64,000 nt of DNA from Hemileia vastatrix (GCA_030280995.1 JASXTE010000008.1:1158501-1222500), one strand, 5' to 3'; counted from the stretch's first letter, positions 1 through 12,653 are shown. Made by a program: numbers and translations. The notes: a model not told the origin generated them from the sequence alone.

Positions 1-750
1 CCATCACCTCCCCATGGCGTCCATTTCAAGAAGTTTTAACACCCAGACTTCCAGTAAGGACCCTCCATCACAATTAATGATATCATAAACCCATACCATA
101 AATAAAGAAAACAGATAAAAGCAGATACCATAAAGAAACAGGTATAATAACTCATCCAAAGAGAATAAAATTAAACCCAAAGAATATAAAGGAACCAAAT
201 CAGCTTTCAAAGCCCCCATTAACATCCCCAAGAATCTACATTAACCCAGTAATCATATCCCAACCCATAAATCCATGAAAATCCATTAAAGGAAGCAGAT
301 TAAGTTGTCCAAACTGTGTATATGCACCTGAAAAAGGTGTATATGCTTGTGTAGGTGTGGTGAGTCCATTGAATATGTACATATGACCCAAAATAATTAT
401 AAAAATAAAGCTTATAGGCTATTTAGAGGATTAAACTGGTATATAGGCCTATATATACATAATATAACTGCATATTTCACTGAATATGAGGTTTATGTAT
501 ACATATAAGCTTATGTATGTCTATAATTACTTATTATCACTTAAGATGAGTATATTATGACTACATTAGCACCTTTAAAAGTATTATGGGGCTATTGATA
601 AGCTATTTAAACTTATATAAGTCATTTAATAGTGTAATAAATATATATATAAGCATAATAACCATAAAATTAACTTATAATCTTATTTCAATTAAGGTTA
701 TATTATTTTAAACATACAAAATACTCAGTCCTGGGGATCCTTAGGCTTAA
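1..750 (-). repeat. truncated, diverged LTR of gypsy family A (window edge)
   Basis: This is the terminal part of the 1178-bp LTR found complete at 1948-3125, 18375-19552 and 60523-61700. It begins inside the conserved block with the CCATCACCTCCCCATGG motif and runs through the AT-rich part to a degraded end near CCTTAGGCTTA, where the intact copies read TCTAGGCTGACA. It is clearly more diverged than the other copies and has lost the terminal GACA, so it is the oldest copy in the window. Whether it is a solo LTR or the end of a full element cannot be told because it is cut by the window edge. Confidence 0.8.
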
Positions 751-1947
751 AATTACACAACACAATGGCTAATATGAAAGTGTGGATTGGAGAATTATCC
801 TCCATGAGGATAAAGACATCATAATTTTTTGATTGTTTCAAAAAAAGGAAGGAGTTTACCCTTTTATACCCTCTCAAAAATCATATTTGAGGTTTCAAAT
901 TTAGGAGAAAAAATTACCAGTGGAACTTTGGTCATGTTGAAGAGGCTTCCCCATAACATTACAGAAGAATGTCCAGTTTTCAAGGTTGGATGAAGACAGT
1001 AATCAATGAATTTCTCATCTTTATTGCACTATAATAGCATTGACCTTGACAGTTTCACAATTTCAAGAGAGGATTCATTTCTCCTAAGAACCTTCTTCCA
1101 GTCCTCAACAGTCCAAGAAAGACAGTTGAAGACCAATTAAAAGTGTTGGTGGTGGTGGATTTGCCCAAAAAATGGCATCTTCACAGCTACTTGATTGAAG
1201 ATACTACTTTCATGGGTATGATTTTTGTATGGTGCAAGATGAAATCTATATTGAAAGAAAGATTGATATTACAGAAATAGTTCTGTATCAGTTGGCTCTG
1301 AAGATATGTGCCAGCTCATGCATAACTTGTTGAGTAATTTTTTGGGGAATCCAGGACAACTTGTGTTATAAACCATTCCTCAATCTTCATAATGTGAAAT
1401 GATAGATTAAGTTTTGGGAGTGGATGAGTTGAAGCTGGCATGCTATTTGAGACTTTTTTTATCTCCCCATGAACATACCAACCAAAATCACCTTTCTTTT
1501 TGTCTTTTACTTGTGTGTTCCAGCCCTTGGACTTGGAATGGTGAGGTGGGTAGAATCAAAAAAAAAAAAAAAAAAAAGCTTGAAACTTATAGTGTTATAA
1601 AAAAAGTGCATGAGAAAAAAAACTTACCTAGAAATAGTTGACCTGTGAGAGAGTTCAGATTGAGGCACAGAAGTGTGGGTATAAGTTGGATGGTGGTGGC
1701 ATAGGGAAAAGAATTGGAGACAGAAAAAAATAAGGGTTTTCAAGAATATAATTCTGGCCACTGCACAACCCACTTCCATTTAATATATTCTTTGAACCTG
1801 TATATACTCCAGAAACAGCCTAAGTCTCTAAAAAAATATTAAATGCACACATATTATACAACCTACTTCTATTTACAACTTACTATATATTTAATTACTT
1901 CTGTGTAATCATTTTACTTACGACTACTGACTATTTAACACTAACAT
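751..1947. other. no gene recognised
   Basis: About 1.2 kb between the old LTR and element A. No long frame, no splice-supported gene and no familiar motif on either strand. It holds an A-run at about 1559-1577. The last five bases (AACAT) are the left half of the target duplication of element A. Confidence 0.5.
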
Positions 1948-3125
1948 TGTCAGTATGTCTAGTATATAAGTATGATATAATAGTATTTACTTATCGTCCT
2001 ACTACTTATTGATAAATGATTTAGTGATTAAACCTCAGGGGAAGACTAATAAAATAGTTACACTCAAATAAAACTCACAATACTTGGATTTAAATGCGTG
2101 CTTAGTGGTGTAAAATAGCTAAATAGAATATAGTTATAGCTTATATAATGATAATATCAACTTATAAAAGGCTTTATAATATATTTCTAAATGTTAATAA
2201 TTGTATTGAAGTGTTAGATTGAATTGTAGTAAGTAATTGATGATAAATAACCATCAAAATCCCTCCTTACTTATACCCAAATCCCCTGGAGTGCACAGAC
2301 CTTCAATCCAGATGATATCACTGCTATCCCCCGCAATTACAGCACTGTGAGGGCCCATCACCTCCCCATGGCGTCCACTTCAATCATATTTAACACCCAG
2401 ACCTCCAGTAAGGACCCTCCATCACAATTAATGATAACACAGACCCAAAACATAATTAGAAAATCCAGATAAAAGCGGATACCATAAAGAAACAGGTAAA
2501 ATAAGTAATCCAAAAGAGATTTAATGAAACCCAAAGCATATAAAGTAAACAAATGAAATTTCCAAGCCCCCAATAACATCCCCAAGCATCCACATTAACC
2601 CAGAAATGACCTCCCAACCCATAAATCCGTGAATATCCATCCAAGGAAGCAGATTAAGTTGTCCAAACTGAGTGTATGCGCCTGATATAGATGTCTATGC
2701 TTCTGTAGGCGTTGTGAATCCACTGATTTCATCCATATGACCTAAAATAAGCAGAAAAACAAAGTTTATAGGCTATTAAGAGGCTAAAACCCACTTATAG
2801 ACCTAAATATACATAATATACTGCATATTTCACTGAATATGAGCTTTATGTATACATTTAAGCTTATGTATGTCAATAATTACTCAATATCACTTAAGAT
2901 AAGTATATTATGACTCCATTAACACCTTAATAAGTATTATTAGGCTATGGATAAGCTATTTAAACTACTATAAGTTATATAATAGTGTAATAATTATATA
3001 TATATGTATTATAATCATATATATAATTGTTTTAACCTTATTTTTAAGATATAAGCTTAATGTACTTAAGGTTATCTTATTTTAAGCATAAAAAATACTC
3101 AGTCCTAGGGATATCTAGGCTGACA
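1948..3125 (-). repeat. 3' LTR of element A
   Basis: 1178 bp with TG...CA ends, and a near-copy of 18375-19552. It is preceded on the plus strand by the target duplication AACAT and followed by the polypurine tract. It lies downstream of the chromodomain on the minus strand, hence 3' LTR. Confidence 0.95.
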
Positions 3126-3136
3126 CTCCCTCACCC
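3126..3136 (-). promoter_or_regulatory. polypurine tract of element A
   Basis: The minus strand reads GGGTGAGGGAG directly before the LTR start TGTCAGCC. This is the expected position and composition for plus-strand DNA priming. Elements B (4709-4719) and C (52625-52636) have closely similar tracts. Confidence 0.8.
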
Positions 3137-3241
3137 AAAAAAAATTTAAAAAAATGTTAAGTCATTTTAATTAAAAGTAAGGAGTGAAATAGAAAAATAA
3201 TTTTTTAAATTTTCTATAATACATATACTGAATAAACAGTA

Positions 3242-3902
3242 TTATTTTGATTTAAATTTTTTCAAGAGATTTTTAAGATCAGAGATTTCATTTTCTGGAA
3301 TCCACTGGTCATATTTACTTGATTTATTTTTAAATCTTAATAGATACTCAACTCCCTTTTCTTTTGTAAGGTGTCTCTTTTTAAGTATCTTTTCAATTTC
3401 TGCTTTTTCAACTATTTCTTCAGTTTGCTGCTTATGCCTTCCTGATCTTCTTGGAAATAGAGCAGTATCATTAGAATGGTATGGTTCTATAAGAGAAATA
3501 GGAAATACTGGATGTTTTCTATCATATGGTGCATATAGAATAACCTCAACAGCATTGTTACCAACCATCTTTTTCACTACAAATGGTCCAATTAATGGAT
3601 CTTTCAATTTAACATTACCATTTAAATTGAAATGTAGTGTAGAAATAAGGACTTCATCACCCTCATTGAACATTTGTTCTTTATGGGCTTTATCCCATCT
3701 TTTCTTCTCATACTCAAATGCCTTATTTATACATTCTTGAGCATGTTTTCAGCATAATTCTTGCATTTGAAGAAAAGACTTAGTACCTGGATGGATATCC
3801 AATCTAGGTAATTTATTAAGAGTTTTAGCAGGAATATTAGGTACATAACCCAACCATAACTCAAATGGCTTTTTGCCAGTTACAGAATGTACTGTACTAT
3901 TG
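3242..3902 (-). pseudogene. element A gag-pol, 3' part: integrase C-terminus and chromodomain
   Basis: This is the downstream piece of the A polyprotein, separated from the rest by element B. It ends at a TAA at 3242. It encodes the integrase C-terminal region (motifs WDKAHKE, GDEVLIST, GPFVVKKM, PVFPISLI) followed by a chromodomain (EIEKILKKRH, GVEYLLRFKNKSS, YDQWIPENEI). The chromodomain is known in chromoviruses to steer integration to marked chromatin. An in-frame TGA interrupts the frame where element C has an Arg codon in the motif LCRKHAQE. Element C carries the same region intact at 52735-53346. The last bases (TATTG) are the duplicated target of element B. Confidence 0.9.
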
Positions 3903-4708
3903 TGTCAAGGTACGCTTTTGGTCTAGAAGATTTGGTATGAATTTTTACGAGGATTTTAAAGGTTTAAATGGACTCTCAACAAATTTGTACGTATTTCTTA
4001 AATCAAGGATGATTATTTTACTCAATTAAAAGAGGTAGGATTAAAATATTGATATAATTTATATATTAGAGTTACGTATTGTAAATACTAATGGCATAGA
4101 ATATAAGAATAAGTTTTGACTTGTTATTGTTGTAATAAAATGGTGTAGTAAAGGAATGATTAAAAAACAACAAAAAGAGAGGCCTTATATAGGAAAAGGA
4201 GAGACAAAGCACGGCAATAAAATTCTAAAAACTGTAGTATGAGAGAAAGAAAAGAATATTCCAGAAGGAGTATTTTCAAATAATAAAGTTTTTCTAAAAA
4301 GAAGGCGTCAAAAAGATGTATTTACAGAGTATGTCAGAAATACATCAACTTATTTAATATTTACTGTAGAAGTCAATTCTAAATAAGAAATTTGAATTTT
4401 TTGTATATATTTAATATTATTTGAATATTAAAATCTTATTTTAACTTAAAATCTATTTTTTAATATAAATTTTTATTTTTTCCACCCTGTCAAATGAGCA
4501 CGGTGTTAGAGAAAAAAATATAAGGGACAATTTTATATTTTAATTTTAATTATTTATTTAATTTTATCATTCTGTAATTAGTTAATTCATTATAACTAAT
4601 TTTAATGTAACTAATTTATAATTAAATAATAATTAAAATGATAAGGTGCGGCTTCATCCAGTAAATAATTAATTATTTCACTGGGTAAGTCTAGTAGCCT
4701 GGCTGACA
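3903..4708 (-). repeat. 3' LTR of element B
   Basis: 806 bp, plus strand TGTCAAGG...GGCTGACA, near-copy of 11849-12653. The polypurine tract (minus strand GAGTGAGGGAG) abuts it at 4709-4719. Confidence 0.95.
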
Positions 4709-4741
4709 CTCCCTCACTCTAAAAAAACAATAAAAAAAATG

Positions 4742-7700
4742 CTATAATTTTTTCTTTTTATACTTTTTTAGTAGATTAGGAAGATTAGATATCTCCTTCC
4801 CAGGTATCCAAGAATCATATTCAGATGATTTATTCTTGAATCTCAATAAGTATTCTGTACCTTTCTAAGCAGTGACTATTCTGTCATTTAGAATTTTTTC
4901 AATTTCTGCTGTTTCAGTGATTTCATTTGGGGTTTTCTTTGGTCTACCCCTCCTTTTTGGAAATAAATCACTATTGGATGTGTAAGGTTTCAAAAGAGAT
5001 ATTGGAAAAACAGGATGTTTTCTGTCATATGGAGAATACAGAATAACTTCAACGCATTATCTCCAATCATTCTTCTGACAACAAATGGACCAACAAATGG
5101 ACCAACAAATGGATCTTTCAATTTGTTATTACCTTGTAAGTTGAAGTGGACTGTAGAAATCAACACTTCATCACCCTTTTTAAAATTGTATTCTTTATGG
5201 GATTTGTCCCATCTTTTCTTCTCATATTCAAATGATTTTTCAATACATTTTTGAGCATGATTTATACATAGTTGTTGCACTTGAAGAAAAGATTTTACAC
5301 CAGGATGTATTTCCAATTTAGGTATTTTGTTATTGAGAATTTGGGCAGGAGTATTTGGAACATATCCAAGCCAGAGCTCAAAAGGCTTTCTTTGAGTAAC
5401 AGAATGAACAGTGCTATTATAGGTAAATTCCAACCCAGGAAGTAAGGTAACCCAATCATGAGTGAATCTGTCATTATCTTTATACTCAAGGCCAAAGGCA
5501 CAATATCTTCTTATCATGTCCTCTAAAGTCTGAATCATTCTTTCAGCTAAACCATCAGTCTGAGGGTGATGGGCAGTAGAAAGTTTCAGATCACAACCAC
5601 AAACATCCATCAGAGACATCCAAAATTCAGAAGTAAATTTAGGGTCTCTGTCAGAGATTATGGCTTTAGGAAAACCAGCAGTATTAAACATATGAGACCA
5701 CCATAAGAAAGCAAATTCTTTAGTGGAAACATCCTTGTGGGTAGGGATAAATTTACACATTTTTCTGAATCTATCCACAATAACCCAACAAGAGTTATAA
5801 CTGTCTTTACCAGAAATAGGTAATCCTGTTACGAAATCCATGTTTATTATTTGCCATGGAGCATCAGGAGGTTCAATATGTTGCATTAATCCTGCTCTTT
5901 TACCAGTTAATCTTTTTGATTTTTGGCATGAATCACAGGATTCAACATATAATTTTGTGTCCTAAGACATATTAGCCCACCAAGCAGTGTTCTTAATTCT
6001 GATCATTGTTTTGTCAAGATCAAAATGTCCAGCTAATATGTCATCATGACAAATTTTCAAGATGATTTCATTCATAGAAGGAGGAATAACAATAACATTA
6101 CTCAACTTTCTTCTATAATATAGATATCCTTCATCAATTGAAAATTTACCTTTTTCCAAAGCTTTTTGGTACTTTGGTGGAAGGGTTTTAGTTAATGCTT
6201 GTATTGAAGCATTCTTTGGATCATTTAATATGGTGCATAACTTTTTCAAGTCAGTGTCCTTATCATATGATTCCAGAATTAGCTGTAATAGCTCTTACTC
6301 CATATCAACCACATATATCCCATGAATATGAATAATTTCATCCTCAGGATCATAAGCAGGATTAGAGTCATCATTTGGTAAAGGTAACCTTGATAACATA
6401 TCCACATTTGAGTGAACAATACCAGCCCTATAAATAATTTTCATTTTCCCTCTGTACTTTTGAACAGCCAGCTGCCATCTGAACATATGTCTGTTAGGTG
6501 TTTTCAAGTTTAAAAGGGATTTAACTGCACTGCAGTCAGTGACAAGTTCAAATTTCTGGTCATCTAGGTAATAATGAAGCTTTTCTAGAGCCCATACTAC
6601 AGCTAAACACTCTAATTGAGTAGCACCATATTTCAATTCACTATTTCTCAAGGTTCTTGAAATATAACAAATTACTAATTCTGAAACTTTATCATTTATT
6701 ACTTGTTTCTGATGGAGGGCAGCACCAAGACCAATGAAACTGGCATCAGTGTACAGAAAAAATGGTTGATTAAAGTCAGATAAAGCAAGAATCGGTGCTG
6801 ACATCAAACAGTGTTTCATAGTGTCAAAGGCTCTTTGTCTTTCACTATTCCAGACAAAAGCAACATCCTTTCTAGTTAATTGGGTAAGGGGTAAAGCTAT
6901 GACTTGGTAATTTTTAATATACTGTCTATAGTATCCACACATTTGCAAAAAACTTTGGAGCTCTCTCACTGTTGTAGGAGCTTTCACCTGTTGTATGGCT
7001 GCCACTTTGTTCTGGTCAACATATATCTGTAAGCCTGAAACAACATGACCAAGAACTTTTAAAGAATGGAAACCAAATTTACATTTCTTCAAAGCAAGTG
7101 TCATATTTATTTCATCCATTTTCTGGAATACTTTACACAGGTGTTTAAGATGGTCCTCAAATATTTTTGAGAATATAATGATATCATCAATATAAACCAT
7201 CAGCCATCCTTCAATTATCTCTTGATGGAATGTGTTATCCATAACATTTTGGAAAACTGAAGGGGCATTTTTAGGGCCAAATGGCATCCTAACATACATA
7301 TAAGTACCCATATGAGTGGCAATCATCAGAAAGTTCTGAGAATTTTTCTCAACAGGTACCTGGTGATATCCTTTATTACCATCCAAACAGCTGATATATT
7401 TAGCACCCTGTAAAGTAGCATGTATAGAGCTGATTCTAGGTAAAGGGTAGATATCATCAACAGTATAAGTGTTTAGTGCTCTATAATCACCACATAACCT
7501 GGCTTTATCATTTTCATAAGAAATTAGGACAGGTGAGATAACAAAATATTTAGGTGTTTCAACTACCTTTTCAATAATATTCATTTTTAAAAGGGTAGAG
7601 ATATTGTCTTCAATATCTTTTCTCTTTGTGGGAGAAGCAGGATAAGGCTTCTTCTTTAAACTAGGTGGTATATCAGTTAATGGGCAAGACAATGAAAGTT

Positions 7701-10700
7701 TCATTTCCTCCTTAACTAATCCCAGCTCATGTGACCCATGAGCAAAGGCCATAGGAAAAGATTTTATCAAGTTAATGATGGAATCTTTATCCTCACCAGA
7801 AAGTTGTTCTCCAAAAGAAGAATTGTCAATTTCAGACATAAGGGCATGCATTTTGTTTGTAGATCTTCTTTTATATTGAACCACAGAATTACATGTGTTC
7901 AATTCTGGTTTTAATAATTTTTTAGGGGAGGAAATCTTAAATTTTCTCTTCCAATTCATCCCCATTGTGAAACATTGGTTTGAAGGATCCAATTTTATGC
8001 CATACATGGTTAAAATATCATTCCCTACAATAAACCAATTGCTTAAGTTATCATTTTTCATGAAAACAAAATCACAAATAGCTCTTACAAAACCATAGTT
8101 ATATTTAAAAAACACTGTGGCTTTATATTTACCAATGGGGGACAAAACAGAGCCATACCCTCTCCAATTTTCAGAAATGATAGGCATCAGTTTAGATTTA
8201 TAGTCTTGATCTACTGAAGCAAGTGCTCTTACAGATACTACACTTCCTCCAGCTCCAGAATCCAGAACAACTTCAATGCTGGTTCCATTGATCAAGACTG
8301 GTGCCTTGAGAGGGGCAATAATAATTGAGCTATCCTCAATGTTCTTTATGATCTCAGCATCCTCAACTGTAGATAAAGCATTATTATCAGTATCAATAGT
8401 ATTTAAATAATGAATATCCTCTTCCAGCATCAAGATTTCTTGTTGAGATTCATATGAAATATTGCTGGCACAATCACTTGATGTATCATCCAGTGCCACT
8501 GTGTCATCAGCATGCTCCTCTGTTTGTTCTACAAGATTTATCTTCTTTTCACAAACATGGCCTTTCTGCCAAGGCTTGTTGCACTTGAAGCAAGTATTTG
8601 TTGCATACTTCTTTGGTGCAACAGGGGCAGAAGGTTTACCAACCTTTTCCAGAGGTTTCTGTTGGTAAGTGGAGGGTTTCTCCAAAGGGGTCCTAGGAAT
8701 GAATCTTCTGGAATCATACTTATTGTTTAGAAGTATCTCATTGCAAGTATTAATGAAAGAAGAGGGTTCTTTGGAGAACTCAGTCCTAGCCACTATCAAG
8801 TCTCTCAGAGACATTGGTAATTTATAGAGGATCCTGTCCTTCCATAAATCAAACTCCATATTTAGGTCCATTGCCCTTAAGATTTTTACAAGTTTCATTA
8901 AAAACTCAATAGGTTTATCAGTAGAAGAGCTATATCTAGTTTCCTCATACTGCCTTTGTTGAGCCATTCTGAACTTGGAGCCACCAAATTGTGCTTTAAT
9001 CAATTTCTTCCAATCCTCCCATGAGTAGTCATTCCCATCCAGGAGAACAGATTCATACCACATCAGGGCAACATTAGTGAATAAAGAAATTAATTTGGAC
9101 ACAGTTTCCTCATCTGGGAGTTTGTAAGAATTTTTTAAGTTATCAATTCTGCAAATAAATTGTTGCCAATCAGAGGAAGAATTACCATCAAATGTTGGGT
9201 ACTGGTCAATTTTTGGCCAATTCTTTTGATTTGAAGGAGTCTCCTTAGTACTAGCTTGTTTCTGAGTAAGAAGCAGCTGTAATTTCTCTAATTGTGCTGA
9301 AATCTCATTGTTTAATCCTTCTGTTGCAGATCCTGGTGCATCATCAGTTTTTGATGGAAACTCAGTGTTATCAACAGGTATTTCTGGATCTATTTTTATT
9401 TTAGATGAACTAGCCACAGGTACTATTTGAGCATCCTGCACTATATGTTCCTTCACAGAAATGTCAGAATATTTTTGGTCATTTAACAATGAGTTCAATT
9501 TTTCTTCAATGTTAGTTAGTCTTGTTTTCATTCTTGGAAGACTAGATAAACTCTCATTGATAGTTGCAAAAGATTATTGATTTTTATGTTGAAAAGATGA
9601 CAAATGGTCATTCAATCTTTTCAGATTTATCTTATCTATCTCTACCTCCTGGCAACAGGCGGATACAGTATCTTTTAGTTTAGACAAATCATTTTTTATA
9701 TTTTTCCATAAAGCAATTTTCTTTTCATGGGTTGCTTTGTAATGAGACAATTCATCAGAGACTCTCTGTGCTTCACTTCTTAATGCTTGATAACCCTGAT
9801 CAGTTAACAAACTATTATATCTCTGAGTCAATTTCATATTGTTCATTATATGATTTTGGTTGGCAATAATATCTCTCAAGTGCTCATCATTAATTCTTGC
9901 TACATCTGGAGTGTTTCTCAATAAGGAAACTGAGTAACTTTCCAGACTCTCATAGTACTCAGGGTCAAGAGTTTCATAAATCACAGCCATATCAGGATTA
10001 ATCATTGAGGTAGCAATTAAAAGTAATGGATTAGATACATGAGATATCTGTATACTATTCCCAGCCTCTATAGGTCTCAAAGTTTCATCCTCCCTTCCAG
10101 ATTTACCTGAAGGAACAGATTCAGACACAAGAAAAGGCACTTGAGAATCAATAGAGGGACGTACCAGGGTTTGCTGGGTATCACCATATTGGGCTTCCTT
10201 CTTTTTTTGCCTCCTTGATAAGGGTGGGGAGGAGTGGGGTTGACCTGGGTGGGCCTTGATGGACCTACCTGAGGTAACTGATGCTGGTTTTGAGCCAAGT
10301 AGTCCCACTGAGTGTTGAGCCAGTCCCACTGCCACTTGGACACTTCCACCTTCTCTTGGGACTGGGGAGCCAATTGTTGTTGATCCCTGGGAGGAAGAGG
10401 TTTCTTCTTCTCTTGGAGAAAAGTATCTGTTCTTCTCACATTTTCTTCCAAGGCATCTACCCTTACCTTTAGTCTCAAGCTTTCTGTCCTTAACTCCTTT
10501 ATGTGAGTAGACAGATTCTTTACCTGCTGAGACAACAGCATCTTTTTTATCCTGAAGCCTTTTGGAAGCTCTTCTGGTGGGTTTATCATGGGCTTCTGAT
10601 CCTGAGTTGTGTCCACTAGGATTTCTACCTCTTCCATCTCTACATCCTGTTTGGGGCAAGGATTTATTAGTTTGAGAAATTCTTCTTGTTAAAGGAGAAC

Positions 10701-10777
10701 TTACAGAAGTAGGCTCATCATAATCAATTAAGTCTAGTTCTTCTTCACGTGCAGCAAAACCACCTTTGGTCAGTCAT
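4742..10777 (-). pseudogene. element B gag-pol polyprotein, broken by stops and frameshifts
   Basis: One long frame runs from about 10.77 kb to 4742. Blocks in order: N-terminal region overlapped by a second frame; coiled coil; capsid-like region; knuckle CFKCNKPWQKGHVC (about 8570); protease motif VVLDSGAGGSVVS (about 8260); RT with VYIDDIIIFSK (about 7190); RNase H with LYTDASFIGLG; H2C2 zinc-binding and integrase core (SDRDPKFTSEFW, HHPQTDGLAERM); chromodomain. In-frame stops lie at TAA 9574-9576, TAA 6295-6297, TAG 5962-5964 and a TAG within the chromodomain. A frameshift near 5055 follows GPFVVRRMIGDN. The ATG at 10777 is out of register with the long frame by one base. The integrase C-terminus has an in-frame tandem duplication that repeats VGPF. 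Confidence 0.9.
10077..10637 (-). CDS. element B overlapping small frame (186 aa, coiled coil plus W-rich motif)
   Basis: An ATG-started frame lies wholly inside the 5' part of the B gag-pol frame, shifted +1 relative to it. The predicted protein has a charged heptad-like N-terminal half (IKKMLLSQQVKNL, VRVDALEENV). A tryptophan-rich block follows: EKVEVSKWQWDWLNTQWDY. The C-terminal part is Pro/Lys-rich and contains YQGGKKRRKPN. Elements A and C have a frame in the same relative register with the matching block EKILVDKWKWDWFHQQW and the ending KGKK...IPW. No family is recognised. It could be a separate accessory or nucleocapsid-like protein, or a gag N-terminus joined to the long frame by -1 slippage. 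Resemblance across divergent elements argues that the frame is translated. Confidence 0.65.
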   Translation of the reverse strand: MEEVEILVDTTQDQKPMINPPEELPKGFRIKKMLLSQQVKNLSTHIKELRTESLRLKVRVDALEENVRRTDTFLQEKKKPLPPRDQQQLAPQSQEKVEVSKWQWDWLNTQWDYLAQNQHQLPQVGPSRPTQVNPTPPHPYQGGKKRRKPNMVIPSKPWYVPLLILKCLFLCLNLFLQVNLEGRMKL

Positions 10778-10789
10778 TTTAAGATTTAA

Positions 10790-11752
10790 CTGAAATGAAA
10801 AAAGAGACAAATTAATTAGTCTTTATTTGTAATTTTTATTTAACAGAAATAAAATAAAAATATTAAAAAAAAATCTTTTTAGGATAAAAATCAACTTAAA
10901 TAAAATTAATTTATTAATAATAAAAAAAAATTTAAAACCAGGATTATAATATAATCAACTGTAGAAATAAATTAAAATTTTTATTAATAATTTTTAATTA
11001 TTTATTTTCAGGATTTAAATCAACTAATTTATTACCAAGGCTTATTGTCAACTGAAGTAATCAAATATTAAACTTTATTAATTTAACAAAATTTTATTAA
11101 ACTGATAACTTAACTACCAGGACTTAATGTCAACTGAAGTAATTAAATATAAAGTTTTTTATTTTAAAATTTTATTAAACTGATCACTTAACTACCAGGA
11201 CTTAATGTCAACTGAAGTAATTAAATATGAGTTTTATTAATTAAAAAAAAAATTATTGAACTACCAGGACTCAAAGTCAACTGAAGTAATTAAATATGAA
11301 TTATTTATTAATTAAAAAAATATTATTGTCAGGACAATTTGTCAACTGGAACAATTACAATTTAAATTAATCAGGACAATTGTCAACTGAAAAATTATAA
11401 TAATTAATATTAAAATATAATTATTTTATTACTTCTGGGACTAAGAACAGTTATTGCTCTATTATGGTCAACCAGGAAAAATAAAAAAAATATAATAATA
11501 AAAATAAATTCCAATTACCAGACACCTCCCCCTGAAAAATGAGCAAATTAATGCCACTTACAGAGTGCTGAGTAAAAGGAAATACGTAGCAAATGAAGAG
11601 TGAAGAGTAACCCACAAATAGTAATAACAATAATTACCACTAAATATACGACGTTTAGTCAGTATATGAACCTAAGTTTTGGAGCGCGGTTCAATTCCCG
11701 TTCACAGCAAAAACTTTTGTCACGTGACGTATGACGTTCGTCGTTTTCTCAC
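10790..11752 (-). other. possible leader intron of element B
   Basis: On the minus strand a donor-like AAG|GTGAGA lies at 11752 shortly after the 5' LTR. A pyrimidine-rich acceptor TTTCATTTCAG lies at 10790, 13 bases before the first ATG (10777). Splicing would remove 963 bp of AT-rich repeat-bearing leader. This is inferred from consensus signals only. Confidence 0.35.
10878..11480. repeat. degenerate direct-repeat array in the element B leader
   Basis: Roughly nine imperfect copies of a unit around CAGGACTTAATGTCAACTGA followed by AGTAATTAAATAT, spaced irregularly (about 45-80 bp) by AT-rich filler. The best copies are near 11035, 11115, 11195, 11263, 11328 and 11372; weaker ones are near 10878, 10940 and 11010. 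The core GTCAACTG is the most constant part. It lies between the 5' LTR and gag, where retroelements often keep packaging or dimerisation signals. A role is not shown. Confidence 0.7.
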
Positions 11753-11848
11753 CTTCTCTCGTCCTTTACAGGTACTTGTACACTGATGGTCCCCTCGATT
11801 ACGCCTCAAGTAACGTTGCGCCGTCGATATTTCGGAAAGGATCCCAAT

Positions 11849-12653
11849 TGTCAAGGTATGCTTTTGGTCTAGAAGATTTGGTATGAAGTTTTACGAGGAT
11901 TTTAAAGGTTTAAATGGACTCTCAACAAATTTGTACGTATTTCTTAAATAAAGGATGATTATTTTACTCAATTAAAAGAGGTAGGATTAAAATATTGATA
12001 TAATTTATATATTAGAGTTACGTATTGTAAATACTAATGGTATAGAATATAAGAATAAGTTTTGACTTGTTATTGTTGTAATAAAATGGTGTAGTAAAGC
12101 AATGATTAAAAAACAACAAAAAGAGAGGCCTTATATAGGCAAAGGAGAGACAAAGCACGGCAATCAAATTCTAAAAACTTTAGTATGAGAGAGAGAAAAG
12201 AATATTCCAGAACGAGTATTTTCAAATAATAAAGTTGTTCTAAAAAGAAGGCGTCAAAAAGATGTATTTACAGAGTATGTCAGAAATACATCAATTTATT
12301 TAATATTTACTGTAGAAGTCAATTCTAAATAAGAAATTTGAATTTTTTGTATATATTTAATATTATTTGAATATTAAAATCTTATTTTAACTTAAAATCT
12401 ATTTTTTAATATAAATTTTTATTTTTTCCACCCTGTCAAATGAGCACGGTGTTAGAGAAAAAATATAAGGGAAAATTTTATATTTTAATTTTAATTATTT
12501 TTTTAATTTTATCATTCTGCAATTAGTTAATTTATTATAGCTAATTTTAATGTAACTAATTTATAATTAAATAATAATTAAAATGATAAGGTGCGGCTTC
12601 ATCCAGTAAATAATTAATTATTTCACTGGGTAAGTCTAGTAGCCTGGCTGACA
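11849..12653 (-). repeat. 5' LTR of element B
   Basis: 805 bp, near-copy of 3903-4708. On the minus strand it ends in TTGACA and is followed by ATTGGGATCC, the likely primer-binding site. Confidence 0.95.

Larger units (their letters stand above)
3903..12653 (-). mobile_element. element B: Ty3/gypsy chromovirus LTR retrotransposon nested in A
   Basis: Two LTRs (3903-4708 and 11849-12653) enclose a minus-strand gag-pol. The flanking 5-bp duplication TATTG is perfect (3898-3902 and 12654-12658), and both flanks belong to the integrase gene of element A. Total length is 8751 bp. The LTRs differ at roughly 15-20 positions by eye (about 2%). The gag-pol frame is almost continuous and carries only a few in-frame stops and one frameshift, so it decayed after insertion. 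The leader between the 5' LTR and gag is unusually long (about 1.07 kb) and holds a degenerate repeat array. Confidence 0.95.

Noticed and set aside
2358..2644. Short hydrophobic frames (62-75 codons) recurring in family A LTRs at 4, 2358, 18785 and 61004-61290
   Set aside because: They recur because the LTRs are homologous. The youngest copies (element C) carry a stop in the 75-codon frame, and the old copy at the window start has many amino-acid changes, so coding constraint is not supported.
10878..11480. Regularly repeated motif considered as a CRISPR-like array
   Set aside because: Units are degenerate and AT-rich, spacing is irregular, the setting is eukaryotic, and the array lies inside a retrotransposon leader.
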